This document shows positions 53,274-64,000 of a stretch of DNA of 64,000 nt, one piece after another (positions within the stretch are counted from its first letter, which is position 1; the number at the start of each line of letters is the position of its first letter). Made by a program: the position numbers and the translations under genes. Origin of the DNA: Acanthamoeba lenticulata. Taxonomy: Eukaryota; Discosea; Longamoebia; Acanthamoebidae. The notes under the pieces are model-generated. The model saw only the letters and a list, made by a program, of their open reading frames with translations. It was not told the origin of the DNA and ran no database searches. The stretch is taken from the NCBI GenBank assembly GCA_002179805.1, contig NAVB01000552.1, positions 1-64,000 of the forward strand, given 5' to 3'.

Positions 53274-54746
53274 ATGGAAGAAGCTGAGGGACAGGGATTC
53301 CAGTACACCGACAACTTGGGGGACTTGTTGCAAATGACTACTGTGACGAGGCTCTACTCTCCCGCCCCCGAGAAGAAGTGGTACATCGCCGACAGTGACC
53401 TCACTGTGAATGAAGTTCTCGAGGCACGCAACCCCCTTTACCACCAACACGTCAGTCTTGCTCAAACTCGCCAGAACAGGCACTCGAGCGGTACCGCATC
53501 TCCTCGTTACCTGTGCGCAACGTCATCACGGGCAAGTGCGCTGGATTCATAGACGCGTTGGATCTTCTCGGGTAAGTACTCGTTGGCCTCGTGCACTGTA
53601 GGAGAAGGCCTCACAACTCTACTACGCTGTACAGGTACCTCCTCAAAGAGTGCTCGGCCTCAGTCGACGTGGGTACCGCAACGCTGGCAGACCTGGACAA
53701 AGCGTTCGAGGGCTTCGGCGATCGGACCATCGATGGGCTTTGTGGTACGCCGAGGCCTCTTGGCGCAATCGTCTAAGGCGCTGATGTTTAATGTGCTTCC
53801 CCGCACGCAGACTACTCCAAGCGCAACCCGTTCGTGCCGACGCCGGTGAACCAGAATCTCTACTACCTCCTCACCAACCTCAAGCGCTACGCGTCGCTCG
53901 CGGTACATCGCGTGCCCATCATCTCGGCCGACGATAACGTTCGTTTTTGCAGCCCTCTCCTCTTCTTGACAACGTTACACCACCTCATCTGAGACAACGT
54001 CATTCGCTTCGACGTGTAGAACCCAAAGATCACGGCTCTTGGTGTCCCAGAGCGACATCGCATCGTACCTGGCCAAGCACATCTCTACCCTCGGCCCCAA
54101 GTAAGACCTGCACTTCTCTTTCATGGGGCCGGATCGCAGTGCCCTGACGCACCCGATGCGCGGTGCACAGAGGGCAGCTGCCCATCCGGGAGCACTTCAA
54201 GAGCTTCGGGCGAGTCATCTCGGTGCCGCCGCACGCCAAGGCTATCGACGGCTTCGCGCTCATGTGGTCCAAAGGCATCACCGGCGTCGCCGTCATCGAC
54301 AGCCAGGTACACCTGCATGCTATCTTTCTCTCTTTCTTTCTCGCTCTCCTTTCTGACTTGCCGAGTGGGTGCAGAACCGTCTGGTGGCCAACCTGAGCGC
54401 GACTGACCTGGACTGCCTCTACCGCAAACACTTCTTCCGGCTCTTCATGCCGGTGGTGGACTTCATCAAGGCCACATTCGCCGACAAGCACGAGGTACCT
54501 TGCAGCTCAGCTTGATACGTTGCCATTGGCCGATGTTTAGGACTAACCAACCTTGGGGGGATGAAGATCATGACGCCCCCGTTATCGGTCACGCCGGGCA
54601 CGACGCTCGAAACGCTCATCCTCAAGTTTGCAGGCACGAGGGTCCACAGGCTCTACGTGGTCGACGGATCAGGTGTGCTCTGTGGTGTCATCACCCTGAC
54701 CGACCTCATGAACCTCATCGTCAACGAGTGGGGCTTCGACCAGTAA
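53274..54746 (+). CDS. CBS-domain protein (AMPK gamma/SNF4-like)
   Basis: Multi-exon gene from 53274 (MEEAEGQGFQYTDNLGDLLQ). Four CBS motifs are visible: YRISSLPVRNVITGKCAGFI, DALDLLGYLLKE; AVHRVPIISADDN and ITALVSQSDIASYLAKH-like sequence; GITGVAVIDSQNRLVANLSA, TDLDCLYRKHFFRL; and TTLETLILKFAGTRVHRLYV, CGVITLTDLMNLIVNEWGFD. The linking of CBS pairs forms two Bateman modules, which bind adenine nucleotides in AMPK gamma subunits and related sensors. Exon joins near 53950-54110 are approximate. I cannot say if it is a true AMPK gamma; the sequence between modules differs from Snf4. Its stop is 53 bp from the convergent ARF-like gene. Confidence 0.82.
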
Positions 54747-54799
54747 CACGAAAAAGATAAAGTCTTTGTTTTTCTGTACAACGATGTGGCTCTCTTCAT

Positions 54800-55342
54800 C
54801 TACCGCTGGCGGATCGTGTTGGCGAGCCAGTCGAGGCTTGCTTGAAAGCCTTGACCAGAGCTGATAGATGTGCCTTCAACGTGAAACTTGCTAACCATCT
54901 CGCCCAGGTTCAACCGCTCGAGCAGCTCGCCTGGCGCAAGCGCCAGGGGCAGGTCTTGTTTGTTGGCCATCAGCACGAAGGCAGCATCGCGCAGGTCGTC
55001 GTTGCCCAGCATCGCACGCAGCTCTTCGGAGGCTTCTTCTAGGCGGTCGTGATCGCTGGAGTCGACGACGAAGATGACGCCTGAGCAGTTCTGGAAGTAG
55101 TGCCGCCACAGAGGGCGGAGCTTGTCCTGCCCGCCCACGTCCCAGACAGTGAAGTGCAAATGCTTGTGGCGTATGGTGTCCACGTTAAAGCCGATCGTGG
55201 GGACGGTGTGAACTACCTCACCCAGTTTCAGTTTGAAGAGGATCGTTGTCTTGCCAGCGCCGTCAAGCCCAACCATCACCACGCCCACGTCAGGATGGCA
55301 AGCGCCAGAGCGCCAGAGCCACTGTGACCAGACGGATCCCAT
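54800..55342 (-). CDS. ARF-family small GTPase
   Basis: Intronless, 180 residues. The start is [13 protein letters not shown] with Gly2 as a potential myristoylation site and an amphipathic helix. GTP-binding motifs are complete: P-loop [18 protein letters not shown], switch I PTIGFNVD, switch [19 protein letters not shown] with Gln, guanine motif MANKQDLP. The G5 motif is TSISSGQGF, close to the usual SA context but with S. Cycles between membrane-bound GTP and cytosolic GDP states in vesicle traffic. Closer to ARF/ARL1 than to SAR1; not assigned to a numbered member. Confidence 0.92.
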   Translation of the reverse strand: MGSVWSQWLWRSGACHPDVGVVMVGLDGAGKTTILFKLKLGEVVHTVPTIGFNVDTIRHKHLHFTVWDVGGQDKLRPLWRHYFQNCSGVIFVVDSSDHDRLEEASEELRAMLGNDDLRDAAFVLMANKQDLPLALAPGELLERLNLGEMVSKFHVEGTSISSGQGFQASLDWLANTIRQR

Positions 55343-55523
55343 GTGTGGTTGTTGCGTCTGCTGGCTTTAGTTCTTCTTGTGATCTGATGAGTGCAAGAAC
55401 AACATGCTTTGTGCATGATGAGAACTAAGTTCTCGGCAGGGCAACGTAGAGTCGACGTCAGCAACAAGAAAACAAGTGAAATCACGCAAGGAAAAGGAAA
55501 CTGGCAAGGAGGGTTGAGCGAAG

Positions 55524-55836
55524 ATGGCCGCGAAGGTGTTTCACGTCGGGCAGCTGGTGGATTTTGAATGGAAGCTGGGCGTGGCGGTGGAGTCGAGCAA
55601 CTGCAAGAAGTTGAACTCGCCCTTCGTGTCCATCCTCCTACGCACGCTCGACGATAACGGTAAGGTGCACGCGCATGCCTTCGAACTCACCTTTGCCGAA
55701 TTCCAGGTTCGTTCTGCTTCGCATCTTGTTTTTTTTTTTGCAGCAATCTCTTGACTTTGGCCCTTTGTGTTCATTCTATGAGCAGGAGTTTGCCAAGAAC
55801 TTCAAAGATATTTCAAATCTCATGGAGAGCTTGTGA
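55524..55836 (+). CDS. COMMD6: COMMD6 (COMM-domain protein, short form)
   Basis: Two exons, 55524-55706 and 55786-55836, 77 residues. The protein is nearly only a COMM domain: VFHVGQLVDFEWKLGVAVES, SPFVSILLRTLDDNGKVHAH, AFELTFAEFQ, EFAKNFKDISNLMESL. The pattern VDFEWKLGxAV and FE(L/M)T...FQxF is diagnostic. COMMD6 is the shortest of the ten COMMD subunits of the Commander complex, which recycles endosomal cargo. No N-terminal HN domain is present, as in human COMMD6. The intron contains a T-run. Head-to-head with the ARF-like gene, 181 bp apart. Confidence 0.9.
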
Positions 55837-55891
55837 TGGATGAGAAAGGTCTCCACATTCTGTTATTTATTTGTGTTAATGTTTCTGCTAC

Positions 55892-57122
55892 TTACATGAA
55901 CTTGCCGTACTTCTTCATGAAGTCGTTGAGGTACTTGCGCTCCTTGTCTCGCTCCTCCTTTTCCTTCTTGGCCATGAAGGCCTTCTCGCGTTCGCGTAGA
56001 GGGTCGACCACTTGGCTCTTTGCCTTCTCGCCTCCTTGTCCCTTGCGCGCAGCCCGCTCTTGCTTGCGCAGCTCCCACTTCTGTCCAAAGGTCAAGTCGC
56101 GCTCCCGCTCCATCCGCTGCCGTCGGCGTTGTCGTCGTCTCTCTTCTTCCTCATCACTTGCGCTATCGTCTTCTTCCTCCTCGCTTTCATCATCCTCCGA
56201 TTCGCCGCTGCTCGTGACATCGCTATCGTCGCTGTCGCTCGCACGCGTGCGTCGTTGTCGTCGTCGGCCACGCGCTCGTCGCGGGCGGGTGGCCGTCGTG
56301 ACGTCGACGTCTTTGGCCGCCTTCGATGGCCCGCTGAGGACTTCCAGCCGCAAGTCGTCATGGGCGGCGTTGAGGATGCGCTCGATCTCCTCTTCTTCGG
56401 TGAGCTCTTCAAAGTCAGCGGCCGCCCCTGCTGGCGTTGGGCCGCTCGTCGTTGTTGGCACCCCCTTTAGCCGGTTCAGGCGCTCCCAGTACTCGCGGTC
56501 CACGGCGTCAGGCGTGGCGCTGGTTGAGCTGTTGTTGCCACCATCTTCTGCATTGCTCGCCGCTTGAGCGACGTCAAGGCGCAGACGCATGGCGCGCTCG
56601 GCCAGCGCGCGGTCCTCATCGTTATCAAAGTCGTGCAGCACCGATCCAGGGACTGGGCCAGCAGGCGTCGGCGCCGTGAACTGGGCAAGCGCATGCTTGG
56701 CAATGTCCAGTTGTTGAGGTTGTTGAGGTTGATGCTGGGGATGGTCCTGGGGAGGCGGCGTCTGCTGCGCGGCGGCGACAGAAGGTGGCGTATGGCCCAC
56801 GTTGCCGCCTGGTGCTGTGACGCGGGTGGAGAGTAGATCAACGCGTCGTTGGTACTCGCCAATCTTGGTCAGTAGCAGCTGCCTGAAGCTCTCAGTTTGT
56901 TGCTGATCTTTGGACCGAATCGCGTGAGCCAAGATGATCTTGTTGTGTCATGAGATGAGGTGAGGCGTGTTGCATCTTACCACCATAGGCCAAATAGAGC
57001 AACGTGATACCACTGCGGTAGGCTTCTATCGCCTCCACGTACCGCATGTGGCTATCCAACTGCGTTGCCACCGTCAGCATCTGCAGCCCACGTTGCAGCT
57101 CTCCCCCCGAGGATGTCTCCAT
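55892..57122 (-). CDS. MIT-domain protein with acidic/basic helical tail
   Basis: Start at 57122 (METSSGGELQRGLQMLTVAT). Exon 1 encodes the first part of an MIT domain (AVRYVEAIEAYRSGITLLYL-like) and ends at about 56985; the acceptor at about 56905 restores DQQQTESFRQLLLTKIGEYQ, RRVDLLSTRV. MIT domains bind ESCRT-III tails. Then come a Pro/Gln-rich linker, EELTEEEEIERILNAAHDDL, a Ser/Asp/Glu region (SDSDDSDVTSSGESEDDESE) and a basic C-terminal helix ending NDFMKKYGKFM. No AAA or protease domain follows, so it is neither VPS4 nor spastin. Function beyond ESCRT contact is unknown. Confidence 0.8.
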
Positions 57123-57236
57123 CTTATGGGCGTTTTTTTGTTTTACAAGCGCTGATCTTCATTCGACTTAGCGTTTGGTATTTGATTAAAAATAAGAGAA
57201 CAACAAAACTGGAGCCAGCGACGGGCTCTGCGACAA

Positions 57237-60200
57237 CTAACGGTAGTAGAAGCCATTACCGTCCTCGTAGCGCGAGCCGTTAATGCCGATCGGAGGCCGG
57301 TCGCTGGCAGCCGCAGCCGCCGCGGCGTTGTGCTGGCGGATGAGGGCGAGTTCGCCCTCGCGCTCGCGGAGGGCCTTGTGGCACGTGATCTGCACGCCGA
57401 GGCCGACGATGATGTAGATGACGCAGGCGGCGAAGAGGAGCCAGCAGCCATCGTCCAGGGTGGCGACGACGTCAAAGCACTTGGCGTCGCCGTCGAGGTA
57501 GGGCCCCATGTACTTCTCGAGAAGCGGGTTGATGAGGTCGCACCGCGAGCCGATGATGAACTGCGAAAACTGCTGCAGCTCGAGGAGGGCGGCGATGATG
57601 GAGACGACGACGACCTCGAGCGCCGACCACGCGTTGAAGACCTCCGTGACGACAAAGACGGCGCGCTGCAGCCTTGGTGTCATCGGGGTGAGCCACAGGA
57701 CGAGGAGCAGCACGAGGTAGCACAGCGGGATGGCGATGGCGAAGCTGAACCAGGTCGCCTGGATGAACCGCACCCCAACTGAGTTGGGGCTGAAGGCGCT
57801 GCCGGGCAGGGCCAGGCCGGTCGAGATGATCGAGTACGACGTGGACGACGACTCGCCCAAGAAGTCGAGCAAGAGGTCAAACGCCCCGCGGAACTGGAAC
57901 TCGAACGACCGAATGACGGAGCCCGTGATGAGCAGCGCGATCGAGAACAGCAGCAGCACCGTCACCACGACCGACACCAGCTTGGACCACCGCGACAGCG
58001 CGCAGTTGGACTTGAACGCGTAGGTGCACAGCGCCTGCCACTTGTGCTGCTGATGCGGCGACGGCGGCTTATGGGCGCCCAGCGGGCTGTAGGGGTGACG
58101 TTGATCCTCATCATGAACATCGTCATCGTTGACGGAGACGACGTCGCGCGTAGCGGCGGGCTTGGGGCGGTCGGCGCGGTGTGAGGCGAGGATGACGTGA
58201 GTGGTGGCGAGCGAGAGCATCGTGGCGACGAGGAAGCTGTAGAAGCCCCAGTGGGGCTCGACGTAGGCATCCACGCGGGTCGTGCCGGGCGGGGTGTGGG
58301 GCGAGACCGGCGGGACGATGCGGAAGTGGAAGGCAACCATCATGAGAGTGAGCACAAATGCGTCGATGAGTGACCACTTGCCCAGGATGTCGAGGGCCAT
58401 GAGCACCCGCTCGCGGTGGCGCGGGGTAAGGACGCGAGCCGGTACGATCCAGCACATGAGGAGCATGACCAGCTTGAGGTAGGGCCACGCGCCCGAGAAG
58501 ATGGCGATGAGGAGCGACAGTGCATAGACCTTGGCGTGCCACATGTCGACCACGCTGTTGCCCAGGCTGAAGTCAAACAGCGAGGGCAGCTTGATCGGCG
58601 GCTCGGTATGGCCCACTTGCACGTAGACGTAGACCGACGCGCCGACCGAGGTGTTGGACGAGATGAACAGCGCAATGTTGCCCAACAGCAGCATCACGAT
58701 GCCGTAGCGCAGAACCACCGGCAAACGCGGACTGAAGAGCAGCGCACTGAGCCACTTGCTGCGACCGCAGCCGCTATCATCCTCGTCGGCCTGGCCAGGC
58801 TCGCCGTTGATCGCGGTCACCACGCCGCGGTCGTCGTCGACGATTAGCGGCGCGCGGTGGGCCTCTTCATCATCATCTGTGAGGCGAGGCGCCTGCGAGA
58901 GGCAGCCCACGACAACACCGATGGCTAGCAGGAAAACAAAGGCGCCGCCGGCGCCAGAGAAGGACATGATGGTAGACTCGAGGTTGAAAGTCTCCGGGCT
59001 GGACGGGTTGGTGCAGGTCGCATTGAGCTCGATGAGGGCGGCAAAGGCGATGTTGGTCATGAGGCGCACTGGCCCGGCCACCAGGCCGTTGAAGACGGCT
59101 GGGATGGCGGGCTGGAAGGCGTTCGTGAAGAGGGCAAAGACGGTGTTGATGACGGCATCGAGCTGCTGCTCGGCATCGCCACCCGTAGTGGTCGAGGCCA
59201 CGAGCGCGAGATGCGACAAATCGAACGAGAAGTCGAGTTCGGTCATGTTGAGGTCGTAGATGGTCGACTTGATGCAGCCGGGCACGATCATTTGGTTGTT
59301 CGTGAGACTCTTCACGGTGTCCTCGCGAATGGCCACCTGAAGCGTCGAGTGCAACGAGTTGTCGGCGAGATCGGCCACAAGACGGGCCTCTTCATAGAGG
59401 TGGGCGACGCCCAGCGAGCCGTTGACGCTGACGTTGACAGCGAAGGCGAGGTCGAGACCGAACGAATCGAGGCGCGTGCGAGACGTAAGATTGTAGAGAC
59501 CCGCGGGCTCGAACACGTCGAACAGGGACCACGAGTTGAGGCCCGAGATGGACACGCTCTTGAGGTGAAGCGTGAGGTCGACGCCAAGTGAGGCCAGCGA
59601 GACAGGCAGCGACAGGCCCATGTTCGGCACGGTGATGTTACCAGAACCGTTGGTGAGGACGTTGACGATCTTGTTGAGGCCAAGGACACCGTCGGCACCG
59701 ATGACGTCATCAAACAAGTAGTCGACCACGCCTACCAGCGGGTTGTGCGGGAGGCTCACCATGCCGGCCGGGTAGACCGGCGGCGTCGCGGGGAAGTGAG
59801 GCCGCATGAAGGGCCGCACGAACGAGTCGATTCCCTGCAGCGCGTTGGTCATGTTGGTTTGCACCAAAGTCTTCAGCTGTCCACAAATAACGCTGTCGAG
59901 TGTGCTCGAGATGATGTAGCTGATCTCCGAGCGGAAGAGATCAAGGAAGATGCTCAGGTCGCCCTGGAACTCCAGCGACGTGACGACGATCTTGGCGGAG
60001 CAGGTGGTCAGGTTGGCCCACATCGCGAGTCCATCAGAGTCCTTCCACAGCTGCAGACCGACGTCAAGTTGCGAGTTGTTGACGACGGCGTTGGCCGAAC
60101 CTTGCGCGCTGAGAATGGCGGCCTGGAGGCCCCAGTCAAGCGAGCACTGAATGCTGAGACCCGACGCGGCGAGGCGCAGGCCGGCCGGCGGCACCAGCGA

Positions 60201-60626
60201 AGACTGAAGGTTTCCGAAAGCGAGGCCAGTGCACAGGCCGTTGGTCACGGTGCCTGTGACACCGATCTTGGTGAAGCTTTGGTCGGGGATGTGAATCTTG
60301 AGGCTGCTGAGCCAGCAGCTCAGGTCGCAGCTGTCCTCGAGCGACAGCGGCACCGGCGACGACGATATGTACATGTCGCTAGCAGAGGCAGCAGAAGGGA
60401 GAAGAGGAGCAAGGAGGTTCGAATCGAGGACCAAGCTCGAAGAGAGAGCGGGAGCAAAGAGAAGAGGCAGGATAAGAAGCGACGGCACGAAGGCTCTCCT
60501 TCCAAAATTGCTTGCGGTCTTTTGTTGACCAAAAACAGACGAGCCTGCGTGAAGGTGTGCCGAAGACGACAACGACCGATGAGCGAACTTCGTAGCCAGA
60601 GGCGAGTGAGGGTCATGACGAACCAA
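57237..60626 (-). CDS. TULIP/BPI-like domain fused to two PqiA (LetA-type) membrane modules
   Basis: A single open frame of about 1,125 residues. Near the start is a hydrophobic signal (RRAFVPSLLILPLLFAPALS). Residues ~90-580 form an extracytoplasmic region with repeated beta-strand segments and N-glycosylation sites, resembling TULIP/BPI lipid-binding proteins (KIHIPDQSFTKIGVTGTVTN, MGLSLPVSLASLGVDLTLHL). Then come about nine membrane helices. The first PqiA-like module has IVMLLLGNIALFISSNTSVG and the hallmark SGAWPYLKLVMLLMCWIVPA, RERVLMALDILGKWSLIDAF. A second, degenerate module runs from LLLFSIALLITGSVIRSFEF to ALEVVVVSIIAALLELQQFS. In bacteria PqiA/LetA pairs with MCE tunnels to move lipids. 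The frame has no ATG before residue ~85; the real start exon is not resolved. Convergent with nothing; it follows a GPI-like protein gene by a few bases. Confidence 0.8.
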   Translation of the reverse strand: MVRHDPHSPLATKFAHRSLSSSAHLHAGSSVFGQQKTASNFGRRAFVPSLLILPLLFAPALSSSLVLDSNLLAPLLPSAASASDMYISSSPVPLSLEDSCDLSCWLSSLKIHIPDQSFTKIGVTGTVTNGLCTGLAFGNLQSSLVPPAGLRLAASGLSIQCSLDWGLQAAILSAQGSANAVVNNSQLDVGLQLWKDSDGLAMWANLTTCSAKIVVTSLEFQGDLSIFLDLFRSEISYIISSTLDSVICGQLKTLVQTNMTNALQGIDSFVRPFMRPHFPATPPVYPAGMVSLPHNPLVGVVDYLFDDVIGADGVLGLNKIVNVLTNGSGNITVPNMGLSLPVSLASLGVDLTLHLKSVSISGLNSWSLFDVFEPAGLYNLTSRTRLDSFGLDLAFAVNVSVNGSLGVAHLYEEARLVADLADNSLHSTLQVAIREDTVKSLTNNQMIVPGCIKSTIYDLNMTELDFSFDLSHLALVASTTTGGDAEQQLDAVINTVFALFTNAFQPAIPAVFNGLVAGPVRLMTNIAFAALIELNATCTNPSSPETFNLESTIMSFSGAGGAFVFLLAIGVVVGCLSQAPRLTDDDEEAHRAPLIVDDDRGVVTAINGEPGQADEDDSGCGRSKWLSALLFSPRLPVVLRYGIVMLLLGNIALFISSNTSVGASVYVYVQVGHTEPPIKLPSLFDFSLGNSVVDMWHAKVYALSLLIAIFSGAWPYLKLVMLLMCWIVPARVLTPRHRERVLMALDILGKWSLIDAFVLTLMMVAFHFRIVPPVSPHTPPGTTRVDAYVEPHWGFYSFLVATMLSLATTHVILASHRADRPKPAATRDVVSVNDDDVHDEDQRHPYSPLGAHKPPSPHQQHKWQALCTYAFKSNCALSRWSKLVSVVVTVLLLFSIALLITGSVIRSFEFQFRGAFDLLLDFLGESSSTSYSIISTGLALPGSAFSPNSVGVRFIQATWFSFAIAIPLCYLVLLLVLWLTPMTPRLQRAVFVVTEVFNAWSALEVVVVSIIAALLELQQFSQFIIGSRCDLINPLLEKYMGPYLDGDAKCFDVVATLDDGCWLLFAACVIYIIVGLGVQITCHKALREREGELALIRQHNAAAAAAASDRPPIGINGSRYEDGNGFYYR

Positions 60627-61298
60627 AATGGGCGATCGTCGTGACAGCTATGTACATCACGAGAGCAAAGAAGGTAGAGAGCGCGTTGTAACCGTTGCCA
60701 CCGCCTTCAGTGGTTGTCGAGGAGGCCGATTCGGACGAACCCTGACATAGGCAACGTAAAGAAGAAGAAGAAGTAGAAGGAAGACGTGCACAAAACTGGG
60801 TGAGGTCATTGCCCAAAAAGAGGAGGCCACAAATAACGTTACCATGGTCGCCTGTCCAACTCTGACATTGAGAGTATTGTTCTCAGCAGTGCTCCGTTGG
60901 GAGCGAGGAGTGATCTGAAAAGAGCACACTTAGATTCATCTTCCCGAGATGCACCAAGTGGAGTGAAGGGGAGCAGGTACCGACGAGGCTCGCGAGGAGA
61001 GGACTTGGATTTGATCTCTAAATCGTTCTCGTAGAGGTTCGTTCCACTTTTTGGTAAGGGCTTGGTCACTTGTTCGTTTGCGACCGGTTTCTCGTTCGGC
61101 AATCTTGGCAGCAATTCGCATGATGTTGTCGCCTGATGACAGGTAGGAAGTCTGGATATGGCGCACGTTGTCCACCTCTCGCTCGAAGAAGTCAGGGCTG
61201 CTTGCGTCGCCTGCGGCCAGACTCCAATGAAGCGTCTCGATGAGGGCTAGGAGAAAGATGGCTACGGAGAAGGGCCCTCTTACACGGAGAAGACTCAT
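60613..61298 (-). CDS. Probable GPI-anchored secreted protein
   Basis: Three exons by frame: from 61298 (MSLLRVRGPFSVAIFLLALI) to about 60981, about 60913-60845, and about 60746-60613. There is a clear N-terminal signal peptide, then a charged helical region (FEREVDNVRHIQTSYLSSGD, RIAAKIAERETGRKRTSDQA). The last exon reads GSSESASSTTTEGGGNGYNA then LSTFFALVMYIAVTTIAHFG and stops. A Ser/Gly spacer followed by a terminal hydrophobic helix with no cytosolic tail is the classic GPI-attachment signal. About 175 residues. Function unknown. The stop (TGA) at 60613 overlaps an ATG at 60616 (ATGA), close to where the PqiA gene must begin. Confidence 0.65.
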
Positions 61299-62540
61299 CT
61301 TGGTGCCAAGCACGTTTGATGCTTTCCTTGGTTCAAAGGCGAAGAACTAGGCCGAATCCACTGCAGACGAAGGCCGCAACAAAAGAAAAGTTGTGGGCGG
61401 TCTTCCCCTTGAATCTGCGTGCGGCAAGGGGTGCAAGCTGGTAACGGCGGGACAATTTTTCCCGGCTTTACGCCTTAATCTCCTTTCTCCAACCCCGTTG
61501 GGTGACCGATGCGAGGTTGGCAAGCCGACGATTGGGTTGGCGGGAATGACGCGCTTTGAACCACGCAACTTGATGGAATGAGGCGTTGGCCTCTTGAGGT
61601 GGCGGTGACAAGCGGCAGTTTGAAGAGCTGCACCAAGTGGTGGGAAATGCCCCGTCCGTCATCATCTTGTGGCCACCGGCCTATAGCTAGTACTCGTGCC
61701 TCCGCCAACTGCAGAAGCCTTCCAGGTTTGATCGGCAGATTGGTTCTCTGCGCAAGAGTCGCGTGCTCCACGAAGCACGGTGCGTTTTTGTGCCACAAGG
61801 GGGGGGGGGAACGCGTGATCTGCGCATTAGCCATTAGCACATAGTGCTTGAGGCGAGGTTCGTTCTGGCTCACTACATTCTGTGGTGACTTGTGCCACGA
61901 CAAACTCGCTCCACACCACAAACCCCCTAGCTTTAGGCAAGGACAGAGCAGTTCGCGTTTTATGGCGCCATTGCCCACCCGCCGCGTCCGCTCAGGCCAA
62001 GTCGTGCTTGTCTGGGGCGCGAACGAGCGGGCACAAAGCTATTTCGTAGAGTTTCAGGCCGAACCGCCCAAGGCAAATGGGCCAAACCTCGCAATAACCA
62101 TGAATTCGATCGGTCGTTCGGGGCAATTTCTGACAATGCAAAGATACGTAAAATTACGGAGAAATTTTAGAGCGCGGCAGCTGTTGGTCCGCGACGTGGT
62201 AGACCGGCAGTTTGAGCGCGGATTGATTTCTTCTTCTTTCAATCTCGCACGAGTAGACGCGTCGCGGCGTAAGGAGAGAGAAATAGAACAGAGCAGAAGG
62301 AACGACAAAGGCACCACACGTACCGCGTGTTACGGAGTATTCCAGCCTTCATCGTTCTCAAGCGGCACAACCTCATCGTTTCAGCGAACGACTTGCCCGC
62401 AAACACAACAGAAGGAGATCGTGTACCCCGACCAAGGCAAAACACAGCTAGTACATGCTCCGATAGCGGCAACTACAACTCCCATCACACATCAACACCC
62501 AAACAGCGCATTCTTCTGGAAGGAGAGGACAACCCAATTG
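61299..62540. other. Long divergent intergenic region
   Basis: About 1.24 kb between the GPI-like gene start (-) and the ULK-type kinase start (+). It contains a run of 10 G at about 61800-61809. An open plus-strand frame (from 61848) joins the kinase frame upstream of 62541, but shows no conserved content. No tRNA, transposon or repeat was recognised. Confidence 0.4.

Positions 62541-64000
<1,460 letters not shown>

Noticed and set aside
53140..53337. Plus-strand 65-codon frame before the CBS protein
   Set aside because: It overlaps the start of the better-supported CBS frame and has no conserved content.
61475..61978. Minus-strand frame in the long divergent gap
   Set aside because: Open by chance; no recognisable domain, and it overlaps a G-run with no codon bias typical of neighbours.

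Overview
The window looks like nuclear DNA of a free-living amoebozoan, most like Acanthamoeba. The coding sequence is GC-rich. Genes carry many short GT-AG introns, often with GTACG or GTGCG donors, and the introns are AT-rich or hold CAT/GAT/GAA simple repeats. Gene content is eukaryotic (eIF4E, RFC, PTEN, ARF-like, COMMD6, ULK kinase, spliced ubiquitin-like gene) together with gene families typical of bacteria-eating amoebae. There is no bacterial operon structure, CRISPR array or recognisable transposon. The species is an inference from memory.

Layout, left to right. 1-2546: F-box/MORN gene running off the left edge (-). 2753-5471: acyloxyacyl hydrolase (+). 5811-8807: eIF4E, a ubiquitin-like/zinc-finger protein, tRNA-Lys(CTT) and a glutathione S-transferase (all -). 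9064-12388: folate/FAD-type mitochondrial carrier (+) facing a BCS1-like AAA ATPase (-). 12896-13402: small DUF6714-like protein (+). 13750-14070: decayed ankyrin-type sequence. 14140-20460: PTEN phosphatase with a very long serine-rich tail (-). 20813-21471: broken copy of a periplasmic-binding-fold receptor gene (+). 21607-25295: acidic NPF-motif protein (-) and an alanine-rich coiled-coil protein (+). 25423-26912: RING1 plus UBE2Q-like E2 fusion (-). 27324-31086: Sel1-repeat protein and a ligand-binding-fold protein (+). 31268-33256: helicase-associated-domain coiled-coil protein (-). 34636-40384: membrane protein, F-box/WD40 protein and ADP-ribosylglycohydrolase (+). 40523-51361: EIF1AD, F-box/TPR protein, RFC4-type clamp-loader subunit, mitochondrial kelch-like protein and a protein built from repeated WAKNLKK exons (all -). 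51870-55836: TM/coiled-coil protein (+), CBS-domain protein (+), ARF-like GTPase (-), COMMD6 (+). 55892-61298: MIT-domain protein, a large TULIP-like/PqiA membrane protein and a probable GPI-anchored protein (all -). 62541-end: ULK/ATG1-type kinase running off the right edge (+).

The genes do not form one pathway. Recurring themes are ubiquitin and F-box biology (three F-box proteins of different architecture, a RING-E2 fusion, a ubiquitin-like protein), phosphoinositide/membrane traffic (PTEN, ARF-like, COMMD6, MIT, ULK), and lipid or LPS handling (acyloxyacyl hydrolase, TULIP/PqiA protein). Many genes sit head-to-head with short shared upstream regions and tail-to-tail with gaps of about 50-350 bp. 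Exon joins were inferred by reading frame, splice sites and family similarity; no transcript evidence was available.
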